Shown in pieces: positions 44,735 through 54,963 of a DNA stretch of 64,000 nucleotides (its first letter is position 1; each line of letters starts with the position of its first letter). Location: contig JAVKOQ010000042.1 in NCBI GenBank assembly GCA_031835245.1, positions 135,001 through 199,000 of the forward strand. Reading direction: 5' to 3'. The DNA comes from Balamuthia mandrillaris (taxonomy: Eukaryota; Discosea; Longamoebia; Balamuthiidae). The notes beneath the pieces were generated by a model. That model was not told the DNA's origin and ran no database searches. It saw nothing but the letters and a program-made list of their open reading frames with translations. The translations under genes were made by a program, and so were the position numbers.

Positions 44735-47700
44735 TTACCACTTACGGAAACCGCCTCCCCCTCTTCCTTGTTGCTGTTGTCTTGCGCTGAACGAAGACGT
44801 TGTCCAACTTCCTCCTCCATTCAACAATTCCCCTCCATCATTTCCACTTCCACTCCTGCTTCTGTTTCTAGTCGACCATCGATGACCTCCTCCTCTTTCT
44901 CCTTCTCTCTCTTCCTCTTCTTCCTCTTCACCACCAAAGCTAAGCATAGTTGGCCATCCCCTTCTTCCTTTGGTACTCCACCTCCTATTATTGACGTTAT
45001 TGTTATCGATGGTATTGCGATCCAAAAGATGTTGTTGCTTCCTCCTCAAAGCCAACTCCGTGACAAGCGGAATGTGGTCGGAGCACATGTAGGCGTTGGG
45101 AAGAGCGCCGACTTGAGAAGTGATGACGGCCTCATCCACCGGTCGCAACACTTTGAGCACTTCCAAATGCTCCTGCGTGTAGAAGATGTAGTCGAGGCAG
45201 CCCTGAAAGTTATCAGTGAAGTTGGTGAAGGCGGGCTCCCCCACCGAGGCATAGGCGCTGTCCAGGGAGAGCTTGTGGCTCAGGCCTAACTTAGTATAAC
45301 GGCCATAGTCGTAGGGACCAAAGTCTGAATGACTTCCTTCTAACTTTCCTGCCTGTTTTTCATTTATTTATTTTTTTTTGTTTGAAACTTAGTCACCTGT
45401 GAGGCTAATAATAAAAAGAAGAAAGAATGAGCAGACAAACCTTCAAAAACTCATAAACACCGCTATCGGGCAAGGAGTTGAAATCACCACAAATAATAAT
45501 AGGCACGTTTGTATAGTCGCACTTGCTATGCAACGATGTGCTATAGCCATGACTGACGGTGTTGCTATCACCGTCATGTTCTCCACTATTACTGCCATCA
45601 TGATCTGCGCCCTTTCCTTCTCCCTCTTCATCTTCTCCCTCCTCTCCCCCGTTTTGCTTCTTTGTTACATTCTTCGTCTTCGTGTTTGATTTGGCAGACG
45701 CTCGGATGATGTTATCCAATTCCTCCAACAACATGCAAACTTGCATCAACTTTACATCTGCAAAAGCCGGGTCCCAATGTATGTGCGTATTTACAACCAT
45801 TACAATAGGTTCTTCTTCCGCTTCTCTAGCTTTGTTCTCTTCTACGTCTTCTTCATCTTCATTTTCATCTTCCTCATCGTCTGTCTCGCTATCTTTTTGT
45901 TTGCCTTCCGCCGTTGTTGCTCCATTTGCTAATCCGTTGCTTGACGTACGAAGTTTGTTCTTTTTTGTTTTGGCTGAAGAGAGACAACGAAAGGCCAACG
46001 CAATCGCAATTTGGTCTTTGGTAATGAGCCGATCCAAAGCCTCGGAACAGCCTGGGAATTCTTTCTCGTATCTCTTGATAGATGAGCTTTGATATTCTAT
46101 CCAGTACTCATCCAACAGCTCAAACCTTTAATTAAATAATATTTTTTGTTGTTTTGTTCGTTAATCATAAAAAAAGAGAACCAAAAGAATAAAGAATAAA
46201 AAAGAGAGAAAAAATAATACTTGTCGGGTTTGTAGAAGATAACGCAGCCATCAACGGAACCAATGTCTCCCATTGTTCTTGCCCGCGACTTGGGTTTGAA
46301 AATGCCTTCATAGCCTGCTTTTCGCATCTCCGGTTGATAAAATGAGAGATAGTGCTTCGACTCCACTTCCTGAAGGGCCAAAAAGTCGCAATCGTAGGAG
46401 AGCACCTCTTGCAGGATGCGATTCTTTCGATATTCGTTGTTGAGAAAGTGTTTAGGACAATATCCCAAAAGCTCTGGTACTGCGTACTTCTCTGCAAGAA
46501 TGTTGTAACACAACACCCTAAGTTTTACTGTTGTGAAGGAAGAGGGAAAGTCAGTACGCAAGAATAAATAAATCACACAAAAACTTTAACGAAATAACAA
46601 CGATACAAACTTCGGTTTTCGTAGTCAGTATTGATGGTCAACCAGGGCCGTTCTGGTGGAGGCGGCGGCACTAAACATGCAAAAACAATATAACATGAGT
46701 ACCACAAGATAGAGAAAGAAAAACGGAGGAGTGTACTTGGCATTCTCTCGCGAAGAAATCCAACAATGTGGTCAACGCTTTGCTGCAACACGACCTGAGG
46801 CGGAGACAACAGCGGATTGTTCTCCAACCGCAGCCGTTTCAAGCGATACAGCCGTCCCATCAGCAACGGCAGCTCCTGCAGCATGTTATGAGCAAGGTTG
46901 AGCTCCTCCAACCGAATGAGACGGCCGATGGAGTCTGGGAGTCTAGTCAAGAGATTGCTGCTGAGGTTGAGGCGTGTGAGGTTGGTTAGCTTGTGGAAGA
47001 GCACCTCCGGCAGAGAGGTCAGCTTGTTGTTGTTCAACCAAAGTACTGTGAGATGAGTGTAGATGGAGAGCTGAGGATTGAGAACCGGCAGATTCATTCG
47101 ACTCAAATCTAAAGCTGTCCATGTTTCCACCACAACCTGTCTCTTATCGTCGGCATTATTAATGGCCTCGTACTCTGCTGCTCCGCTGGAAGACGGAGAA
47201 GCCTGTGGGTTTAGTGGCGGTGATAGCGATGGCATCGCTACACCTTCCGCGATGCTTTGCATTTGAACTTCATGCCATTTCCGTTCTTCTTCAGCTTCCT
47301 CCTCATCGATCATGGGAATGGGTGTAGTTACTGGTGCACTCATCGTTGCGTTTCTCATACGCATCATCATCACGTTCTCTCCATCGTTCAAATTGTTGGT
47401 GCTAAGGCTGCTTTGGAGATGATCTTCCAGTATTGCATAGTCAAATCTTCCTCCAGCTTGTTGTTCCCCTCGATCCACAAAACTAAAGGTTTGCAAGCCG
47501 CTTCCTCCTCCACTTCCCCCAGCTAACAACAGTTCTCTCTCGTATTGACTCTGTGCAGCTAACAGCATTTCGAATGCAGAGGGCGATGTCGTCGTTGCTC
47601 CATCGATGCCGTTCTCTCTTGCTCCAGGTGTTGCTCTTCCGTTGTTGCCAAAGGAGTGCTGTTGTTGTTGTGCCTGTTGGTGGTGGTGTTGAGAAAGAGA

Positions 47701-48417
47701 GGGAAAGAGCAACGGAGGAGCTGAGCCTCCACCGCTTCGACTTCTCTCTCTGTGGGGGTGTTGTGGCTGCTGTGGTTGTGGCTGGTATTGTCTTGTTATA
47801 AACGAAGCAGAAGAAGAGGAAGAGGAGCCTCCTCCACTTCCAACAGCTGCTCGTTGAGCTATCAACGTTTGTGACTGTTGTTGGTGGAGTGGCGTTTGTT
47901 GTGTTTGTTGGTTAAAGGAAGAAGAGGAAGCAGAAAAAGAAGAGGCAGCAGAAGGCGGTGAGGAAGAGGAAGAAGAAGGTGGAGGGGAAGGAGAAGGAGA
48001 AGGTAGAGTATAGCTATTGCCAGAGCCATAAAAACGGTGTTGCTGTTGGTGATGGTGCTGAGAATGAGGAGGAGGCCATTGGTGGTGATGGTGAAAGGGA
48101 GAAGGAGGGCCCGCGCCACGCCCTAAAGCTGCATTGCTGCTGTGTCGCGAGGGAGAGACCGCCACAGGAGGTGGCGAAGGTGAAGGAGAGGGAGGAGGCT
48201 GAGTGGCGCCCCAGCTTCCACCTCCACTTCCACCTCCCCCCATGGAAGAAGAACCGGAAGAAGAAGGGGGAGTAGAGGACGCTCCTCTTTTTCTATTGTT
48301 GCCGAGGCCAAAGAAGCTTGCAGGGGAGGAGGCAGAGGGAGCGGGCGTGGCGTATTGCCTCGCACCAGTGAGAGGGGTGCCCCACACCGAAGTGGTGGCA
48401 GAAGAAGGGTCCCCCAT
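44735..48417 (-). CDS. CCR4: CCR4-type poly(A) deadenylase (CNOT6-like)
   Basis: Five exons (48417-46737, 46670-46611, 46527-46221, 46125-45441, 45352-44735) give 1116 residues. The first 400 are Ser/Pro/Gln/Gly-rich and disordered. Leucine-rich repeats follow (LTVLWLNNNKLTSLPEVLF, LTRLNLSSNLLTRLPDSIG, LEELNLAHNMLQELP), the part that binds CAF1. The EEP nuclease domain has CYNILAEKY, FLALQEVE (Mg-binding Glu), FKPKSRARTMGDIGSVDGC, VVNTHIHWDPAFADVKLMQ, IICGDFNSLPDSGVYEFL (Asp, Asn), GCLDYIFYT and MCSDHIPLVTEL (catalytic His). All active-site motifs are present, so this is a true deadenylase of the CCR4-NOT complex, acting on mRNA tails in the cytoplasm. Two acidic inserts interrupt the nuclease domain. 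The C-terminus is Gly/Arg-rich. Confidence 0.95.
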
Positions 48418-49659
48418 TGTTTTGAAATTGAGGAACAACCGGCGTTAAAGGGGGTGCCCCAAACCACCACCTTGGCCACTCCTTTTTCTTTCCTCTCTGT
48501 TGTTGTTTTCAAAAGAAGGGGACAAATATTTTGTGAGCAAGAAAAAAAAAAAAAGTGGAGACAACTACCTTTTTTTTTTTTTTTTCTTGTTGTGTTGGCC
48601 TTTGCCTCCTCCTCCTCCTCTTCCACAGACGACACGCCAAAAACCAAAAAGGTTTCTTTTTTCTTTCTTTCTTTCTTTTTTTCTTTTTTTTTTTTTTTGT
48701 TTTTGAATTCTTTTTAATTTTTTTCTATAACGTTCGTTCAAAAAAGGGGTTTTGGAGGGTCACCCTGCATGCACCCCTCCGCTATGTGCTTTTGTGTAAT
48801 CAAACGTGTGGGGGGAGAGCAGCACCCACCCACATGCAACACTTTTTGGGGGTGAAAGGCAGGCAGCACACGGAAAGGGCAAGGTTGGTTTTGGCAAAGG
48901 AGGAGCGTGACCAGAAATACATTCAATTTATGAATGATCACCTCTGCGAGGTTGTAGAAGACTCCACTCGCCTGGGCGACCAAGTATTTCAGAAGACTTG
49001 GGATCCTCAGAGGTTATCATTCATGAAATGAATGTATTTCTGGTCACGCTCTTTTGCGGAAGAGAAAGCAGCAATGCAAAAGGGTACCTTTCGTTTCAAA
49101 GAAAAGAAAACGTATCCTTTCCTCAGCATTTTCCTTGCCTTCCGTGGCTTCGGTACCCTTTTTTTCTCACTGTACACTTGGAGTAGTAGCGGCGTGACTT
49201 TCTTGTCATCTCTCCCACTGCTACCCTTTTTTTTTTTCACACACACCCACACACACGAGAGGGGAATCTCCACCTCGCGGCAAAGCCGTGCCCGCTTCTC
49301 GCCGGACCACCGCCAAGCTCCCGCCCACTCCTGTCCTGTTCCACCAGAAACTGTCAACCTCCAAACAGTCCGCCGTGAGCGGGTGGAGATCTCCCACACG
49401 AAGACCTCCACAATCGCTCCGAACAAAAGCAAACTGAGACACGAAACTAACTCCTTAGCTGTGAGTCTCTCCCTTAAAAACCTTTGCTACTGCCTGCCCC
49501 GCAACCATCCAACCAATCATCCACTGCCACGCATCCACCTTACTGGCCTCCCAATCGCACCGAGCCACGAATCCTTCTCTATCTCCGCAACTCCGTGGTC
49601 ACAGCGGCTCGTCCTATGGGAGGGAACCTCGATTCTGCCTGGCAAAATCATAGACGAGA
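48418..49659. other. Long intergenic region before tRNA-Cys
   Basis: No convincing protein gene. Next to CCR4 (48418-48720) it is pyrimidine-rich on the plus strand. The centre has the long inverted repeat at 48894-49057. At 49258-49275 GAGGGGAATCTCCACC faces the inverted GGTGGAGATCTCCC at about 49381-49394, with GC-rich sequence between, so this segment could fold. A frame from 49032 stays open for 251 codons but runs through the tRNA gene and shows no domain. Confidence 0.4.
48894..49057. repeat. Long inverted repeat (two arms of about 50 bp, 61 bp loop)
   Basis: The left arm (48894-48946) starts GCAAAGGAGGAGCGTGACC and ends CACCTCTG. The right arm (49008-49057) starts CAGAGGTTATC and ends GGTCACGCTCTTTTGC. 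The arms are reverse complements with a few mismatches and small indels. The loop is not repetitive. It could be a foldback element or a structured RNA gene; no target-site duplication or open frame was identified. Confidence 0.85.
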
Positions 49660-49731
49660 GGGGCTATAGCTCAGTGGTAGAGCGTTCGACTGCAGATCGA
49701 ATGGTCGGCGGTTCAAATCCGCCTGGCCCCT
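49660..49731 (+). tRNA. tRNA-Cys (anticodon GCA)
   Basis: A 72-base cloverleaf. Acceptor GGGGCTA pairs with TGGCCCC, the D-arm is GCTCAGTGGTAGAGC, the anticodon arm is TTCGA-CTGCAGA-TCGAA (GCA), and the T-arm contains GGTTCAAATCC. No intron. T runs follow within 15 bases. Identical copies lie at 59857-59928 (-) and 60035-60106 (+). Confidence 0.96.
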
Positions 49732-50041
49732 ATTTCTTTTTCCTGTTTTTTTTGCTTTTTTTTTTCGTTGTTTGTTACTTCGCATAATAAACTCAGCGTG
49801 CTTGCTCCATCGTCTCCCATCCCCTCCCCAGTGGGTGGTACCCTCCCAACGCAATGGCCATTATTTTGTTTTTGCATTGTTGGTCCCGTCTCTAAATGAA
49901 AAGAATCTTTGTTCGGTTGAAAGGTTTTTTGTATGGATGAATATATGTACAGCATGGTTTTTTGTAGAAGGAAGACTTTCTTCAAGACCACCTTTTTCCA
50001 TTCTTTTGCTTTTGGTAGGCCGTAGCTTCTCTGTTTCTTCG
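49732..50041. other. Spacer between tRNA-Cys and the kinesin-14 3' end
   Basis: No gene seen. T-rich tRNA terminator region at 49735-49775, then mixed sequence that is probably kinesin 3' flank. Confidence 0.4.
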
Positions 50042-52431
50042 TTACTTGATGTTTCGTTTTGCGGTACCAATATCACAAGAGTTGACCTTGGTGGCAAAAC
50101 GAAGCGAACTAGACATTTTAAAACAAAAAAAACAGCAAGTCAACACAAAAGGAATGTTCAAAAGACAGAGAAAAGAAGAACAGAGGAGAGAATGTGAATG
50201 AGTGACCTTAAGCTTTCGTTCACATCGCGAGCCAATGGGGAAATGTTGACAAACATCAAAGTCTTCGAGTTGCCTCCCAAGCAATTCTGCAACAAGTAAG
50301 TAAGCTTGCTATTACGGTAAGGAATGTGCTGCCCCTTCGTCGCCAACGAGTAAATGACATCTCCCAAGCAGCTCAAACTGCGGTTGATATTCTTGGTCTC
50401 GGTAAGACGATCGCCGGTGGCTCCGCTGTTGGCCAGCCTCTCCGAGCCTGCCAAGTCGATGAGATTAAGAATGCCAACGGTGGTCTTCCCGTTAATCTTG
50501 TTGAGACCAGAGAGCTTCAGCTGAAAGACGCTGTGACTGCGAGAGGAGCGCTCGTTGAGCTTGGTGCTGGCCACTGCTCTGTTGTGTGCGGCTCTCTTGA
50601 GGAGGTCGTACACCTGGTAAGGTTGTTCCACCGTCACTTTATGAACGATGAGCGAGCGCGCGTCAGAAAATGATGAAGAGCAAAAAGACAAGGAGGGGGA
50701 GAGAGAGAGAGAGAGAAGAGATACCTGTTGTCAAGTTTGTGACGGTCGTGTTGCCTTTAGCATCGTGTTTAATCTCATATTTATCTTTCTTGGCTTCCTT
50801 GTCCTTCTTCTGGTTGGCAGACGATGAAGAACCGGCAGCTTTGGCCTTTTTCTTCTTCAACAAATCCCTTATCTCCTCGTTGTAAATCTCCAAGAATGCT
50901 GCCTCCATAGTATACTCCCAGCCTTTCTCCTGGAGGTAACGCGTGGTCTCAAAGATTTGCTCCACCGTTCTGGGGATCATGCCACGCTTTTCCATGTCCT
51001 CTCCTACAAGTCCCATTTCCTGCATGCCAGGTCCCTCCATGGTGAAGGTCTTGCCAGAACCGGTCTGTCCGTAGGTAAAGATACAGGTATTATAGCCATC
51101 CAAAGCACTCTGCACAAGCTGAGATATTTCCTCAAAGACCTCCACTTGAGTAGCCTCTGGGCGAAAGACCTTGTCAAACTGGAAGCGAAACTTCTTGGAG
51201 GGGCCTGCCTTGCCCCCAACGACACTCTCGCGTCCGCTCTGACTGACTTCGAGCTCCTTCTCATCGCAGTTTTCGGGAAAGGCAAAGGGGCTCTCTGCGT
51301 TCTCCTCATCCTCAGCCTCAGCTCCGATAAGAGGCCGCACTCTGCAAAAGACACGAATATTGCCTTTAAGCTCCTGAATGGTGTTGTGAAGCTTCCTTCG
51401 AAGCTGTTCGTGCTCGCGGCTCTTGTACTCCAGCTCCTCGATGCGGGCTTTCTGAGCGGCAATGGTTTCGGTCTGGTCTGAGATGGTTCCGGCCTGCTCC
51501 GAGATGGTCCTCTTTCTCTCCTCAAGCGTTTGCTGCATCTCCACGATTTGAGTGCGAAGGCCTTCCATCTCCAGCTCAGCCTTGGCGATTTGCATCTTGG
51601 CTCGGTCCAGCTCCTCCTGGCGAACGTCGAGCTTGATGAGGAGGTTTGAGTGCTCGCTCTGGAGGCTGTTGTAGAGACGCTCCTTCTCGGCCATCTCCGA
51701 GCGGTGAGACTGGCGGGTGCTCTCGAGGAGGGAACGGAGCTCAGTGATGCCCCTTTGGGCCTCCTCAAACTCTCGTTGTCGGACCTCCACATTCTTCTCC
51801 AACACTGTCTTTACTTCAGCCACCTCATGAACTAATGTGCGAAAACAAAAACATGTTAGATGAGATCAGAGAAGAGAACTAAAAGCAAGGGAAGAACAGG
51901 AAGAAGAAGGTACGACGTACGTTGAGATTCTTTCTCTCCTACTTGCTGTTGCAACGCTTCGACTTGACTGTTCGATTCCTTCACTTGTTGCTTCAACGTG
52001 ATGGTGAAGCGTTCGAGATCCTCCAACCGCCCCTTGATATCCCAAGCCGGCCGCTTCTTTTTTCCTCCTGAAGCATTCGAAGCGGAGGCACTTGCTCCAC
52101 CAACATTAGGGTTTGCATTCTCATCCATACGAGCTCGTTTCGTCGCAGTGAGACTGGGACGAGCGGACGGGGTAGATGTTGCTTCAGCAATTCTTCTCTT
52201 GACGCTCGTCGAAGTCGTTGTTGTGCTTCGAGGTTGCGAGCCGCTCCGTGAAGTTGAGGTGGTGGTGGAAGAAGAAGAGGTTGTGGAAGAAGAGATTTTT
52301 CTGGCGGCGGCGCTAGCGGTGGGTCGCTGCAAACGGCTTAGGCCGCTGCTCTGGGATGAGATCGATCGGTTCAAGGCCGAGTCTCCTCCTCTTAAGCTGC
52401 GAGTGGAGATGTTGGATGGTGCGCGAGACAT
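50042..52431 (-). CDS. Kinesin-14 (C-terminal motor, KIFC1/Ncd/Kar3-like)
   Basis: Four exons (52431-51921, 51831-50725, 50636-50207, 50108-50042) give 704 residues. A Ser/Thr-rich basic tail of about 150 residues, probably binding microtubules or DNA-side partners, is followed by a coiled-coil stalk (about 150-350). The neck [20 protein letters not shown] is the kinesin-14 signature for minus-end-directed motion. The motor has [14 protein letters not shown] (P-loop), [11 protein letters not shown] (switch I), [10 protein letters not shown] (switch II) and [14 protein letters not shown]. The motor ends shortly before the C-terminus, as expected. A Lys/Ser-rich insert (about residues 500-530) lies in the loop after [11 protein letters not shown]. 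It likely crosslinks spindle microtubules. TGACGTCA lies 307 bp upstream. Confidence 0.96.
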
Positions 52432-52857
52432 TGGCGGTATTTTCTTGACTAGAGCTATCTCTCGTATATTTTTCTTTTCGTTCGTTCACGTTGGGCTGCC
52501 CTTGGCTTTGCTATGCTTCGTTTTGGTGAACTGACGAATTGAGTAGGGAACAAAAAAAAGAATATGAAAAAACGTTATGGTACCAAAAAAAGAGCGGCAC
52601 TTTGCTCAGCCAGTATTTAACGGTCACTTTTCCCGCCAAAAATGGGATCAATAAATTTATCTGCTATGATGATGTCACTGTTGGGCACTCTTTTCGACTC
52701 CCACCGACGACAACTTTGACTCGATAAGATCTCGAAGTGACGTCACTTATTTGCGCTGTAACGGGCACAGCAGAGAGAAGCGAGAGCTTGTTCTTGTATA
52801 GGTGTTACTAGCAGATGGAGTCTGTCCTTTTTATTTGGAGGTGATGGAGTGGGTTGT
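52432..52857. promoter_or_regulatory. Kinesin-14 upstream region
   Basis: The region lies between the kinesin ATG and the stop of the next minus-strand gene. It has a perfect TGACGTCA at 52738-52745, and TTTCCCGCCAAAA at 52628-52640, which resembles an E2F site (TTTSSCGC). An E2F-like site would fit cell-cycle expression of a mitotic kinesin. Both readings are inference. Confidence 0.4.
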
Positions 52858-53253
52858 TCACAAACCCAAGGCGGAACGTACTTGTTCCTTGTCCTCGGCG
52901 AATTGGTAGGCTTGCAGGACGACCTCCTCAAAGTTTTCGGGATCCACAAGGTTGGGATAGGTCAGCACAGCCGTCATGGTCTTTGCCTCACCAAAGTGTT
53001 GCATCTCCACCAGTTCCTTCACTTGTTCCTATTTGTGAAAAAAAAAATGTGAGGAAAAACAAAATCGAGAAAAAGCTTGCATATTTTTTTTTTCTTGTGG
53101 GTGTGACGAAGAAGAAAGAAAACGAACGCAGGTGAAACGATGACTTTCAGCGGCAGCTGTGACCAAGCGAAGACGATCCTTGTCGCGTGGCATGTGGTCC
53201 AGCTGCTCCTTCAGGTTATCCAAGTCTTTCTTGCTGATTTGTTTGCCGGCCAT
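52858..53253 (-). CDS. Small DUF4476-like protein
   Basis: Two exons (53253-53128 and 53028-52858) give 98 residues. After an N-terminal helix (KKDLDNLKEQLDHMPRDKDR) comes VKELVEMQHFGEAK...YPNLVDPENFEEVV...FAEDKEQV, which resembles DUF4476, a helical domain of unknown role found in animals and some protists and bacteria. No signal peptide, membrane segment or catalytic motif is visible. Two SalI-type motifs (GGTCGACA at 53284, TGTCGACA at 53360) lie just upstream of the start. Assignment rests on pattern memory and needs a profile search. Confidence 0.7.
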
Positions 53254-53422
53254 CTTTCTTGTCTTTTCTTTTGTTTGTATGCAGGTCGACAAGAAATCAT
53301 TATTGCCGTTGTTGGTTCGACTCTGGATGGAAGCACTAAAGTTCGCGCCTATTGATTTTTGTCGACAGAGGAGAACACTGCCCGCGCACAGAGACATCTT
53401 TATGTGTTCAATGCGGGTCCAG
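53254..53422. promoter_or_regulatory. DUF4476-gene promoter with TGTCGACA motifs
   Basis: A 169 bp gap. GGTCGACA occurs at 53284-53291 and TGTCGACA at 53360-53367, the latter followed by GAGG. They lie 31 and 107 bp upstream of the ATG. The far side is the 3' end of the carrier gene. Confidence 0.5.
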
Positions 53423-54689
53423 TCAATCAAGCCGAAAGTAAAGAGCCTTGAACTGCTCGTAGGTGATGAACATGATGACGTTCCACGGCCCCAATCGGAA
53501 CCAGTTTGGCCAAAAACCTTTGTAGAATCCAGCCACACCCTCGGATCGTATTATCTGCCGCACGCAATCCACAGATGACTTGTAATACATTCCCTTTCCT
53601 ATTTGTTGGGGAGAGCGGCAGAGAAGCTATGAGAATGACCTCTCAAGAGACAACGAGGTGGCAGCGAGATACAGAGGGAGAGAGAACAGAGAAAAGAAAA
53701 AAGTTAAGTACCTGTCTGAGGATGAGTCGGTTGGTTCATGATCCTCGTTTTGACAACATCAATAGGTGAGGAAGCCAGCGTCGCCACAAAGCCCGCCATG
53801 AACGACGCCACAAAATGAACATAGATGCCCTCCTTCCTCTCATGTTGCTCTGTGCCACTGGAGGAGGAGAAGACATGATGGCTCAACAGGTACTTGAACT
53901 GGTCGTAGGTGGCGAGCTCTGCTGCGGCCACCACCACGGCTCGTTGGGCCGTTGGAGCACATCCCTTCCACAGCCGCAGGAGGCCTTCCTCCCTAGCGAT
54001 GGTGGCAAAGGCTCGCAAAGGGTTGGAGGAGTAGTGCCGACCGCCGGGTCCCCCGGAGCTGGCTTGCATGCGGATCTTCAGCAGGTCCGTTGGTGTGAAG
54101 ATAGCCGCTGACAAACCGCCTGTTGGGAGCACAAGGATGAGGAGGAGAATAGTGGAAGGATGAGGAAAGGAGCGAAGAGAAGAGAACGATGAAGAGAACG
54201 ATGAAGAGAACGATGAAGAGAAGCCAGAAGGAAAGAAAGCAGAAAGAAGGTAAGAAAAAGAGGAAAAAATGAACCAGCAAACCCTCCAGCGATCATCAAC
54301 GCCAGCAGTGACGGCTTCTCATCAGCAGCAGCACCCGCCTCCCGCGTTTTCCCTCCTCTCAGCGCCACAGTGACACTATCCCGAATGGGCTCGTAGATGG
54401 CCATGCGAAAGCCGCTGTAGAGGAACTGCCGGAAGAGGGCCGGGGAGATGCCCTTCCACAGGCTGGCGGCCCCTTCCTCCCTGACGATGGTGAGCAGGGC
54501 GTGGCCCATGCCGCGGTACTTTCGCTGGTCGGGGCTGCTGCTGGCCTGCAGCTGGAGGCGCACCTTGGTGATGTCTATGGGCAGCGTGCAGGCCTCCGCG
54601 GTGCAGCTGGCCAACCCGCCGCTCAACCAGCCGGCCCACATGGGCAGCGTCGTGCCTTTCTTCTTTGTTGTCGTCGTTGTGGCGGTCAT
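53423..54689 (-). CDS. Mitochondrial carrier family protein (SLC25, UCP/dicarboxylate-type)
   Basis: Three exons (54689-54275, 54119-53712, 53598-53423) give 332 residues. Three repeats each carry the carrier signature: [20 protein letters not shown] and [10 protein letters not shown], each followed by the EG-type second half ([33 protein letters not shown]). Overall it looks most like the uncoupling protein, dicarboxylate and oxoglutarate branch ([33 protein letters not shown]), which exchanges C4 dicarboxylates and related anions across the inner mitochondrial membrane. The exact substrate cannot be decided. The start follows directly on a 240 bp homopurine tract (sense strand). Confidence 0.93.
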
Positions 54690-54929
54690 CTTTCTTTCTT
54701 TTCTTTTTTTTTCTTTTTTTCTTTTTTTCTTTTTTTCTTTTTTTTTCTTTTTTTTCTTTTTTTTCTTTTTTTCTTTTTTTCTTTTTCTTTCTTTTTCTTT
54801 TTTTTTCTTTTTTTTCTTTTTTTTTCTTTTTTTTCTTTTTTTCTTTTTTTCTTTTTCTTTTTTCTTTTTTCTTTTTTTTCTTTTTTCTTTTTTTCTTTTT
54901 TTCTTTTTTATTCTTTTTATTTTTTTGCA
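54690..54929. repeat. Homopyrimidine/homopurine tract upstream of the carrier gene
   Basis: About 240 bases of T3-8C units on the plus strand, which is G-A3-8 on the carrier's coding strand, with almost no interruption. It reaches to within a base or two of the carrier ATG. Mirror symmetry of such units favours H-DNA (triplex). Confidence 0.95.
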
Positions 54930-54963
54930 ATAAAACATTTTAACAAAACGAAGACGAAAGAGG

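Noticed and set aside
49032-49787. Open frame of 251 codons on the plus strand
   Set aside because: It runs through the tRNA-Cys gene, starts inside the inverted repeat and shows no domain; composition is not coding-like.
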